Positions 43,379-50,945 of a stretch of DNA of 64,000 bases are shown here, piece by piece (position 1 is the stretch's first letter; every line of letters begins with the position of its first letter). This stretch comes from Autumnicola psychrophila (GTDB lineage: Bacteria; Bacteroidota; Bacteroidia; Flavobacteriales; Flavobacteriaceae), in assembly GCF_031846645.1 (NCBI RefSeq), contig NZ_JAVRHN010000004.1, forward strand, positions 272,957 through 336,956, written 5' to 3'. Below the pieces are notes generated by a model. The model saw nothing but the letters and a program-made list of their open reading frames with translations. It searched no databases and was not told where the DNA came from. The translations under genes and the position numbers were made by a program.

Positions 43379-43577
43379 TATTCAAAACGGCAGCATCCTG
43401 GTTTACCTTTCTGTAAGAAAAGAAGAGGTAATTGTTGAAGTGAAGAAAATGACTACAAAAAAGAACCATTCATTGTTAATTTCTTAAAAAAAAGGGTAAT
43501 TATCGTCTGTTTTGTTTTTGAGCCGACTCACATTTTTATATGTTTGAACAAATCGAAATAATTAAAGAAACGAAATT

Positions 43578-44057
43578 ATGCTTAAAATGAAAAAATTTGC
43601 GAGTCTACTCGTATTTATCGCGCTTATTGGTTCTGTAAATGCCATTGCACAGACCCAACCAATGCCTCAACAGCAAAAAGTGGAAGTAGATGTCGATAAC
43701 GAAGAGCTTGCTAAATTTGCAGAAGCTTATCAGGGCCTAAGGATGGTAAACCAGGAAGCTCAGCAAAAAATGGTGAAGGTGGTAGAAAGTGAAGGATTTG
43801 AAATACAACGTTTTAATGAAATGTACCAGACTTCTATGAATCCTAACGAAGAACTGGATGCAAGCGCAGACGAAATGGAAAAGTATAAAGCGACTGTTCA
43901 GAAAATCGAAGGAATGCAAGGTGAGTTTCAGGATAGAATGGAAGAAGTAATTACAGAGCAGGGTTTTACCATGGAAAGATATGAAAAACTGGCTATGGCA
44001 TTACAAACAAATCCTGAGATGCAACAAAGAATGCAGGAAATGTTACAGGGTCAATAA
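43578..44057 (+). CDS. DUF4168-family exported protein
   Basis: 159 aa with a signal peptide ending at NAIAQ and a Gln/Pro-rich linker. The mature part has two repeats of a helical motif, EELAKFAEAYQGLRMVNQEA and VVESEGFEIQRFNEMYQTSM, then EEVITEQGFTMERYEKLAMA, which is the DUF4168 pattern of exported proteins with unknown role. The end is Met/Gln-rich. Another ATG follows three codons after the first; either could be the start. Confidence 0.8.
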   Translation: MLKMKKFASLLVFIALIGSVNAIAQTQPMPQQQKVEVDVDNEELAKFAEAYQGLRMVNQEAQQKMVKVVESEGFEIQRFNEMYQTSMNPNEELDASADEMEKYKATVQKIEGMQGEFQDRMEEVITEQGFTMERYEKLAMALQTNPEMQQRMQEMLQGQ

Positions 44058-44155
44058 TTGTAAGACTTACTTAAAATGGAAATTTTTACCTGAAGCCTCA
44101 GATAAAAAATTTTAATAAAAAATTTATAAATATGTGGTTTTTCGATAATTATATT

Positions 44156-44163
44156 TATCTTTG
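44156..44163 (+). promoter_or_regulatory. Possible -7 box of the cold-shock gene
   Basis: TATCTTTG fits TAnnTTTG and lies 22 bases before the cold-shock ATG. A clear TTG partner at the expected distance is missing. Confidence 0.4.
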
Positions 44164-44185
44164 ACCAAATTAAATTTAAGTTATA

Positions 44186-44377
44186 ATGAATAAAGGAACA
44201 GTCAAATTCTTCAACGACACAAAAGGATTTGGATTTATCAAAGAAGAAGGATCAAACAAAGAGTACTTTGTACATGCAAATGGTCTTATCGACGAAATTA
44301 GAGAAAATGACGAAGTAACGTTTGATCTCGAAGAAGGAAGAAAAGGATTAAACGCGGTTAATGTTAAACAAGCTTAA
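44186..44377 (+). CDS. Cold-shock domain protein, CspA family
   Basis: 63-aa single OB-fold nucleic-acid-binding protein. The RNP1 motif is KGFGFIKEE and the RNP2 motif is EYFVHANG, where V-F-V-H usually reads as Y-F-V-H here. The N-terminus MNKGTVKFFNDTKGFGF is characteristic. Such proteins act as RNA chaperones. It has its own terminator 27 bases downstream. Confidence 0.93.
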   Translation: MNKGTVKFFNDTKGFGFIKEEGSNKEYFVHANGLIDEIRENDEVTFDLEEGRKGLNAVNVKQA

Positions 44378-44404
44378 CCACTAGTTTTAAATACTATATT
44401 CTTG

Positions 44405-44434
44405 GCCTTACATTTTGATGTAAGGCTTTTTTTA
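44405..44434 (+). terminator. Rho-independent terminator of the cold-shock gene
   Basis: Stem GCCTTACA / TGTAAGGC (44405-44412 and 44419-44426) with a TTTTGA loop and seven T. Confidence 0.88.
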
Positions 44435-44472
44435 TTTCTGGACATTACAAAACTGCGAGAGGTAATCTACTA

Positions 44473-44583
44473 ATGTATATACTGGATTTTATGGTCAATT
44501 TAACTTCAGTGGTTTCGGCAACTATTGCATATTACTTAATTTTATGGAAAAGAGAATTTAAATACTCAAAACAAACAATTTGA
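44473..44583 (+). CDS. Possible 36-aa membrane peptide overlapping the metalloprotease start
   Basis: The ATG at 44473 opens a 36-codon frame with one hydrophobic segment (about residues 8-25, MVNLTSVVSATIAYYLILW) and a basic tail WKREFKYSKQTI. Its TGA stop overlaps the TTG start of the next gene in TTGA, an arrangement that often marks translational coupling. No homologue is recognised. It could be chance, but hydrophobic core plus basic end is typical of small membrane proteins. Confidence 0.4.
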   Translation: MYILDFMVNLTSVVSATIAYYLILWKREFKYSKQTI

Positions 44584-45224
44584 TTCGTGTAGGGAAGACA
44601 TATTTATTTATGGGGATTCTCACTTTTCTTTTCTTAGCCAGCGCCTATAGCCAAAATATGAAACAAAAGGATAGCCTTAAATTTAGTAATAAAATTGTGC
44701 CCGAGGTTATATGGAGAGAAGCTTATGTTGCTCTTTCCCATTATCCGGAACTTAAAGATACCCCAATAGAATTTCGTTTTAAAAAGAATATTAAGAAGTC
44801 CTTCATGCAGGCACAGCCCAAGATCGGGGATTTTTTAAAGAGGAAGGGCAATCGCTCTTATTTTATAATGATAAGCGAACGTTTTAATATTGAAGGACAG
44901 GAATTTGATGTTACTAACGTACCTTCAGACGTATTAATTGGCTGGATTGGACATGAGCTGGGACATATTATGGATTACAAAAACCGTAGTGCGGTAAATA
45001 TGTTATGGTTTGGTACAAAATACGTTCTTTCGAAACGTTATATACGTGAAGCTGAGCGAGCTGCTGACACATATGCGGTAAATCACGGATTAGGAGAATA
45101 CATCATCGCGACCAAGGATTTTATTCTTAATCATGCTCATCTTTCAGAAAAGTATAAGAACAGAATTAAAAGCCTTTATCTTTCACAAGAAGAAATTATG
45201 GAATTGGTAGAAGAGCTGAATTAG
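44580..45224 (+). CDS. Exported HExxH metalloprotease-like protein
   Basis: 214 aa. Starting at the TTG at 44580 gives a good signal peptide with two basic residues (MIRVGKTYLFMGILTFLFLA), cut near AYSQ; the next ATG at 44613 would remove the basic part. The zinc motif HELGH is at residues 125-129 within IGWIGHELGHIMDY. A downstream EAERAADTYAV near residue 160 supplies a likely third ligand, as in M48-type peptidases. It ends by overlapping the convergent GH3-family gene by four bases. Confidence 0.8.
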   Translation: MIRVGKTYLFMGILTFLFLASAYSQNMKQKDSLKFSNKIVPEVIWREAYVALSHYPELKDTPIEFRFKKNIKKSFMQAQPKIGDFLKRKGNRSYFIMISERFNIEGQEFDVTNVPSDVLIGWIGHELGHIMDYKNRSAVNMLWFGTKYVLSKRYIREAERAADTYAVNHGLGEYIIATKDFILNHAHLSEKYKNRIKSLYLSQEEIMELVEELN

Positions 45225-46750
45225 CTTTCCAGTTGCTTCTTAACGAAAGCCTCCCACTCGGCAAATTTCTCTTCCTTCATTACTTTTTCCATTTTGACCT
45301 GACCGCCTTTCTTTTTATTCGCACCACTCCATTCGGGAAATAGTCCTGGTGGAATAGTAGTTACTTTCACTCCTTTAAGTGATTTAGAACGGGCTACTTT
45401 ATAATTTTTATTAGCTCCCTTGAGCTCTTCATCCAAAGCCTGTGCAAGTTTCTCTTCCTCAATATTGGAATCTGTACCAAGATACCAGGAATGATAGAAT
45501 TCCCCGTCTATTCTTACGGCAGCAATGGTATATTCGGGTATTTTAATGTCAAACTTATCTTCCAGTGCCTGAATGGCATCATTCATTTTATTTACTGAAA
45601 GCTGAGATCCTACCACGTTCAGGAAAAATTTAGTTCTACCGGTAATTCTAATTTCGTGTTTTTCAACATCAGTAAATTTGACTGTATCACCAATTAAATA
45701 CCGCCATGCGCCGGAAACTGTACTTATAAGCAAAACGTAATCCTGCTCCTCCTCAACTTCAGAAAGGGAAATTACCGGAGCTTCATCTTTTATAGAACCA
45801 TCTTCATTTATAAATTCCGGTTTAAAAGGAACAAATTCAAAATAAATTCCGTTATCCAATATAAGTTTCATAGAATGAGAATCGGGTCTTTCCTGAATTG
45901 CAAGAAATCCTTCAGAAGCAAGATAAGTATCTATTACTTTTAAAGGATGGTCAAGAAGGGCATTAAAACTCTTCTCATAAGGTTCAAAAGCAACTCCCCC
46001 CGAGGCATAAACCTGGAGATTTGGCCAGATGTCGTGAATGTTATCTACCTTATGATACTCAATTATCTTCTTCATCATTAATTCTGTCCACGAAGGAATT
46101 CCGCTGATCGCTCCCACGTCCCAGTTTTTGGCATTTTCGGCAATTTTCTGTACCCGGTCATCCCATTCATCAATTTTAGCAATTTCTTTGCCTGGCTTGT
46201 AATAGCCCTGAAACCAGGACGGAATGTTACTTGCACTAATTCCGCTAATCTCGCCTTCCTGGTGATCACCTTCGTCATGCAGATCTGTAGAACTTCCCAA
46301 CATCATAATATCCTTTTCGAAGAAATCTGAAGGAAGGTCAAAATGACTTAAAGCACTCACCTGCTTAATGCCTGCTTTTCTTATAGCTTCCACCATATCT
46401 TCGGTTACAGGAATCCGCTTACTGGTTTTTCCGGTTGTACCGGAACTAAGAGCAAAATAAGGAGGTTTTCCAGGCCACGTCACATCTTCTTCCCCTTCAT
46501 GCATCTTACTCCACCACTCATTATTTATTTTATTATAATCAAAATAAGGGACCTTTTCAGCAAAGGATTTTTCAATATTATCGGACTTCAAAATGCCTTG
46601 AAAATCGTAATGTTTACCAAAAGAAGTATCTTTAGCTTTCTTCAGCAATTTTTCCAGTTCGCCGTGCTGCGCCTTCTGTGCATCAGGATCCGACACAAGT
46701 GTATCTCTTAAATCAATAAGATTTTTAATAATGGAACCTATAATAGCCAT
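45221..46750 (-). CDS. GH3 auxin-responsive-promoter family protein (acyl-adenylate type)
   Basis: 509 aa with the adenylate-forming core of the GH3 family. The ATP loop reads PPYFALSSGTTGKTSKRIPV at about residues 95-114, and the AVRIDGEFYHSWYLGTD and NKNYKVARSKSL blocks near the end are typical. In plants GH3 enzymes join amino acids to acyl acids through an adenylate; the bacterial members of Bacteroidetes have no settled substrate. It has no pathway neighbour. Its stop overlaps that of the convergent gene in TTAG. Confidence 0.88.
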   Translation of the reverse strand: MAIIGSIIKNLIDLRDTLVSDPDAQKAQHGELEKLLKKAKDTSFGKHYDFQGILKSDNIEKSFAEKVPYFDYNKINNEWWSKMHEGEEDVTWPGKPPYFALSSGTTGKTSKRIPVTEDMVEAIRKAGIKQVSALSHFDLPSDFFEKDIMMLGSSTDLHDEGDHQEGEISGISASNIPSWFQGYYKPGKEIAKIDEWDDRVQKIAENAKNWDVGAISGIPSWTELMMKKIIEYHKVDNIHDIWPNLQVYASGGVAFEPYEKSFNALLDHPLKVIDTYLASEGFLAIQERPDSHSMKLILDNGIYFEFVPFKPEFINEDGSIKDEAPVISLSEVEEEQDYVLLISTVSGAWRYLIGDTVKFTDVEKHEIRITGRTKFFLNVVGSQLSVNKMNDAIQALEDKFDIKIPEYTIAAVRIDGEFYHSWYLGTDSNIEEEKLAQALDEELKGANKNYKVARSKSLKGVKVTTIPPGLFPEWSGANKKKGGQVKMEKVMKEEKFAEWEAFVKKQLES

Positions 46751-47019
46751 ACAATTGGAGTTTTGCCTAATTAGTAAAGTGATCTAAATTATTTAAAACT
46801 ACGAAAGGAGCATAACTTCTTTTGGCAATTATCAATACTTTAACTAAAACATAAACGCTTTAAAATGCACCATCTCAAAGATATCTCGAAAAGCCATGGA
46901 AAGGCCATAGTCAAACAGAAAATGAATTTATTTTACTCATAGATTTTATTTTTTATATCTTGCCCTGCACTTTTAATTTCCTGCCCGGAAAAAAGTGATT
47001 TAATCTTAACCTACTTATT

Positions 47020-47607
47020 ATGAATACAAACAATTCCGCAATTACCGAGAGATATCCTATGGTATCCTATGAAGAAGCTTCCCCTGAAGTAAAAGAAATA
47101 TATGACGACACAAAAAAGACGCTTCAACTTCCTTTTGTTCTAAACTGGTTTAAATGCCAGGGAGACAATGTCACCCTCTTAAAAGGCAACTGGAGCAAAT
47201 TGAAGAATACGTTAATGGAAGGGGAAGTGCCAAACGTACTTAAGCAACTCATTATATATAATGTTTCCAAGAAAAGAGGTTGCAACTACTGCTCCCATGC
47301 CCATGGCGTTTTTGCAGACAGCATGAGTTCTATGATCTCTGAAGATGAAAATTTTAAAGCTACAGAGAATCTGGATTCCCCCACTATGCCCGCAAGTTTC
47401 CGCACAGCAGTAAATGTAGTAACAAAAGCTGCCCTAAATCACGACCAGATATCTGATGCAGATTTTGAAGAACTGCAAAATGCTGGTTTCTCAAAAAGAG
47501 AAATACAGGAGCTTATGGCGCAGGCCGACCTTGTAAATATGCTTAATACCATAGCAGATGTTTCGGGTATTAAAATTGACAATGAATTGCTGGAAACCAC
47601 AGAATAA
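47020..47607 (+). CDS. AhpD-like/carboxymuconolactone decarboxylase-fold protein
   Basis: 195 aa of the AhpD-like helical fold. The redox motif CxxC-x3-H is Cys88, Cys91 and His95 in RGCNYCSHAHGVFAD. A helix-rich C-terminal region with PASFRTAVNVVTKAALNHDQ follows. Such proteins act as peroxidase-linked alkylhydroperoxide reductases or decarboxylases; the CxxC supports a redox role. It is 14 bases before the sensor-like gene on the same strand, so it may share the transcript and be linked to stress sensing. Confidence 0.83.
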   Translation: MNTNNSAITERYPMVSYEEASPEVKEIYDDTKKTLQLPFVLNWFKCQGDNVTLLKGNWSKLKNTLMEGEVPNVLKQLIIYNVSKKRGCNYCSHAHGVFADSMSSMISEDENFKATENLDSPTMPASFRTAVNVVTKAALNHDQISDADFEELQNAGFSKREIQELMAQADLVNMLNTIADVSGIKIDNELLETTE

Positions 47608-47621
47608 TATCTAGTAAACAA

Positions 47622-48491
47622 ATGGCTTCCGTTAGCAACAATTCCTACCAGCAATACCGCATTATTTATGAGGCTTATTCCAAATTTGCCAATGGAATTA
47701 ACCGCTGTGGAAGCCTTCAGGATGTTCTGGAAAATACCAGCAAGCACTTGAAATATTTACTCAATTTTCATCTCGTCAAGATGGTATTCGATCAAGAGGA
47801 TCATTTTTTAACTTTTTCGTTATTCAGAAATGAAATCACGCATACCGTTACTGAAAAGGATTCGCTGCTTTCTTACGAAGAAGAACTTTTTACCAGTGGC
47901 ATTCCTTTAAAGACTGCGAAAATCCCCTTGCAACTTTTCGACGGAAAAATTACAACCGGTAATCTTATAAATCCGGAATTATGGGCATGGTCATTTCAGA
48001 AAAACGAAAGAAAAGCTTTGGTTTCTCTTATTTCTGATGAAAATAAACCATTTGCTTATGCCGATGTTGAAATTTTAAAACTGGTTACAGATTGTCTTGA
48101 AGCAAAATTTCAGGAGATATTCCTTAAAACTCAGCTAGCCAGGAAAAATAAATCCCTATCTGAAGCTTACGATACTATTAAGCATCAGAATATTCAAATT
48201 AAGGAGATAGTAGAAAATCAAAAACAGACCATAGAGGAGCGTACTCGTGAAATAAGGGAGAAGAACCAAAAACTACTTCACATTTCTGCATTAAATGCAC
48301 ACAATGTCAGAGAACCACTATCCAGGATTCAGGGCATAACCCAGCTTTTTGATATTTTTGATGATGAGACCTGCCGGAAAGAATTAATTCCTAAATTAGT
48401 CGCTTCTGTAGAAGAAATGGACCTTGTTTTAAAAGAAGTTATAGAAATGGCTTCTCAGGAACTGGTTAAGTTAAAAGCTGAAAAAACATGA
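47622..48491 (+). CDS. Histidine-kinase-like sensor without an ATPase domain
   Basis: 289 aa. Residues about 20-165 look like a GAF-type sensor domain. A coiled coil (about 165-222) follows, and then a phosphoacceptor-like helical bundle with His227 in SALNAHNVREPLSRIQGITQ, which is the H-box pattern of histidine kinases. The sequence stops after this DHp-like region, with no HATPase domain. It overlaps the next gene in ATGA (48488-48491). It may act as a phosphotransfer partner or need a kinase elsewhere. Confidence 0.7.
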   Translation: MASVSNNSYQQYRIIYEAYSKFANGINRCGSLQDVLENTSKHLKYLLNFHLVKMVFDQEDHFLTFSLFRNEITHTVTEKDSLLSYEEELFTSGIPLKTAKIPLQLFDGKITTGNLINPELWAWSFQKNERKALVSLISDENKPFAYADVEILKLVTDCLEAKFQEIFLKTQLARKNKSLSEAYDTIKHQNIQIKEIVENQKQTIEERTREIREKNQKLLHISALNAHNVREPLSRIQGITQLFDIFDDETCRKELIPKLVASVEEMDLVLKEVIEMASQELVKLKAEKT

Positions 48492-48892
48492 GCCCTATAT
48501 ACCTCATAGACGATCAACCTATTGCAAACTTTATTACCAAAAAATTACTTGAAGTTGAAGGTTATAAAGAAAATATACAGGATTTTACCAATCCCATAGA
48601 AGCCTTTGCAATAGTAGAACAGGAAAAAAAGAATGCTTTGATCTTTCTCGATCTCAACATGCCTGAAATGACAGGCTGGGAATTTCTCGAAGAGATGCGC
48701 AGGAAAGGAGTAGCACATAAAACTATTATTCTCACTTCAAGTACCAGCGAACTGGACCAACAGAAGGCCATTGATTATCCTTGGGTCGTAGAATATGTGG
48801 TAAAACCACTTAATAAGGAAAAATTTAAACTCCTCTCCTCCTATTTAAAGCCACCTTCTAAAAATGGCAATTTTCGATCTATACCCGATTAG
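48488..48892 (+). CDS. Stand-alone response-regulator receiver
   Basis: 134 aa CheY-like receiver. The acidic pair is Asp8-Asp9 (LIDDQ), the phosphorylation site Asp55 is in IFLDLNMPEMTGWEF, and the later TSS and VKP signatures are present. There is no output domain. It shares an ATGA overlap with the sensor-like gene, so the pair is translationally coupled. The last ten residues (KNGNFRSIPD) are encoded by a sequence resembling a repeat found near 61.8 and 62.4 kb. Confidence 0.9.
   Translation: MSPIYLIDDQPIANFITKKLLEVEGYKENIQDFTNPIEAFAIVEQEKKNALIFLDLNMPEMTGWEFLEEMRRKGVAHKTIILTSSTSELDQQKAIDYPWVVEYVVKPLNKEKFKLLSSYLKPPSKNGNFRSIPD
48861..48878. repeat. Partial copy of the GGCAATTTTCGAT repeat
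   Basis: GGCAATTTTCGAT at 48866-48878 is also found near 62409-62421 (and with one base different near 61800). The left arm of the palindrome is degenerate here. It forms the end of the receiver gene. Confidence 0.45.
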
Positions 48893-48902
48893 TTAATCCA
48901 AA

Positions 48903-49136
48903 ATGGAAGTAAAACCAGACCATAAAGCGCTTATTGAACTGGCACATGCAAAAATGTATTTTGGAAAGTACAAAGATTACTTTCTTTCCGATATTCCCGA
49001 ATACTATATGGTATGGTACAAACAAAAAGGTTTTCCCGAAGGGAAACTTGGTGCGCAAATGCAACAGGTTTACGAGCTTAAGGTTAACGGAATGGAAGGT
49101 ATCCTGCGAAAAATCAGAAAAAATTACCCACAATAG
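48903..49136 (+). CDS. DUF3820-family protein
   Basis: 77 aa with the DUF3820 core MYFGKYKDYFLSDIPEYYMV followed by WYKQKGFPEGKLGAQM. The family, which includes putative exonuclease-related and quorum-sensing-related small proteins, has no assigned function. No signal peptide. It follows the receiver gene by 10 bases, so it may belong to the same transcript. Confidence 0.82.
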   Translation: MEVKPDHKALIELAHAKMYFGKYKDYFLSDIPEYYMVWYKQKGFPEGKLGAQMQQVYELKVNGMEGILRKIRKNYPQ

Positions 49137-49263
49137 CACTTCATTTTCTGAGGCTTTATTTTCTTAAAAAACTCCAAAATATTAGCTTCTGATATTGTCA
49201 GGTTTTTCTATTCTTATTTGTAATTTAGCGCCCTGAATTAAAGACGCAACAAATACTCTTAAC

Positions 49264-50895
49264 ATGGCCGAAACCAAGTATATTTTTGTTACCGGCGGCG
49301 TATCTTCTTCCTTAGGAAAGGGGATAATTGCAGCTTCTCTGGCAAAACTTCTACAGGCGCGTGGCTTTAAAACCACAATTCAGAAATTAGATCCTTATAT
49401 AAATGTGGATCCCGGAACATTAAATCCTTACGAACACGGCGAATGTTATGTAACTGAAGATGGTGCCGAAACAGATCTCGATCTTGGACATTATGAGCGG
49501 TTCCTCAATGTAAATACTTCCCAGGCAAACAATGTTACTACGGGAAGAATATACCAAAGCGTAATTGAGAAAGAGCGCCGGGGGGAATTTCTCGGAAAAA
49601 CCGTACAGGTAGTCCCACATATTACTAATGAAATAAAGGAACGTATCCAGATCCTTGGTAAAAATGGCGATTTTGATATTGTAATCACAGAAATTGGTGG
49701 TACCGTAGGAGATATAGAATCGCTGCCTTACATTGAGGCGGTAAGACAACTCAAGTGGGAACTGGGGGATGACAATGCTCTTGTTATCCATCTTACACTT
49801 GTGCCTTACCTATCTGCAGCAGGTGAACTTAAAACAAAACCCACCCAGCATAGCGTTAAAACATTAATGGAAAGCGGAATAAAAGCAGATATACTTGTAT
49901 GCCGTACAGAACATGAACTTTCTGATGACATACGACGAAAATTGGCAATTTTCTGCAATGTTCGCCAAGAAGCAGTTATCCAATCCATTGATGCAGATAC
50001 CATTTACGATGTCCCTAACATGATGCTCAAGGAAGGGCTTGATACCGTAACACTTAAAAAGCTTTCCCTGCCAGATGATAAAACTCCTAATCTGGAACGA
50101 TGGAATGAATTTCTGAAAAGACATAAAAATCCAAAAGCAGAAGTGAGGATTGGCCTTATTGGGAAGTATGTAGAATTACAGGATTCATATAAATCCATAC
50201 TGGAAGCTTTTATCCACGCAGGTGCAGAAAACGAGGTGATGGTGAAAATTGAAAGTATTCATTCAGAATTTATTAATGAGAATACTATTCAGCATAAAAT
50301 ATCGCACCTGGACGGTATTCTTGTTGCTCCCGGATTTGGAGAAAGAGGTATTGAAGGTAAAATTGATGCGGTACGTTTTGCCCGCGAGAATAACTTGCCG
50401 TTTCTGGGTATTTGCCTGGGAATGCAGATGGCGGTTATTGAATTTGCCCGTAACGTGCTTCAGCTAAAAAATGCAAATTCCACCGAAATGGATCCCAAGA
50501 CTAAACATCCTGTTATCGATATTATGGAAGAGCAAAAAAATATCACTCACAAAGGTGGCACAATGAGATTGGGAGCCTGGGATTGCAAATTAACAGAAGG
50601 TTCTATAATAAATAAAGTTTACGGCAAGACCCAGATAAAGGAAAGGCACCGGCATCGTTACGAATACAACAACAAGTATAAAGAACAACTGGAAAAAGCA
50701 GGTATGGCCGCAACGGGAATTAATCCCGAAACGGGGCTTGTGGAGATAATCGAACTTACTGAACATCCGTGGTTTGTAGGTGTACAATATCATCCCGAAT
50801 ACAAAAGCACAGTCGCCAGTCCGCATCCGTTATTTGTAAGTTTTGTAAATGCAGCCTACAACTACTCAAAAAATAAAAATGCCAAGTTGGCATAA
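49264..50895 (+). CDS. pyrG: CTP synthase
   Basis: Makes CTP from UTP, ATP and glutamine. The synthetase domain has TGGVSSSLGKGIIAASL at the N-terminus, and the CD motif DPYINVDPGTLNPYEHGE follows near 41-58. The glutaminase domain has the catalytic Cys of LPFLGICLGMQMAV and the His/Glu pair in VQYHPEYKS near residue 516. At 543 aa it is full length. It is directly followed by yidC with a 50-base gap, as often in Bacteroidetes. Confidence 0.97.
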   Translation: MAETKYIFVTGGVSSSLGKGIIAASLAKLLQARGFKTTIQKLDPYINVDPGTLNPYEHGECYVTEDGAETDLDLGHYERFLNVNTSQANNVTTGRIYQSVIEKERRGEFLGKTVQVVPHITNEIKERIQILGKNGDFDIVITEIGGTVGDIESLPYIEAVRQLKWELGDDNALVIHLTLVPYLSAAGELKTKPTQHSVKTLMESGIKADILVCRTEHELSDDIRRKLAIFCNVRQEAVIQSIDADTIYDVPNMMLKEGLDTVTLKKLSLPDDKTPNLERWNEFLKRHKNPKAEVRIGLIGKYVELQDSYKSILEAFIHAGAENEVMVKIESIHSEFINENTIQHKISHLDGILVAPGFGERGIEGKIDAVRFARENNLPFLGICLGMQMAVIEFARNVLQLKNANSTEMDPKTKHPVIDIMEEQKNITHKGGTMRLGAWDCKLTEGSIINKVYGKTQIKERHRHRYEYNNKYKEQLEKAGMAATGINPETGLVEIIELTEHPWFVGVQYHPEYKSTVASPHPLFVSFVNAAYNYSKNKNAKLA

Positions 50896-50945
50896 CTTTA
50901 AGAAACGGCCATCTTTTTGAATGATGGTTCGCTATAGTACTAAGC

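Noticed and set aside
49935..49957. Palindrome-like CGAAAATTGGCAATTTTC inside pyrG as another repeat copy
   Set aside because: It lies in conserved coding sequence (RRKLAIFCNV) and the similarity can be explained by codon use.
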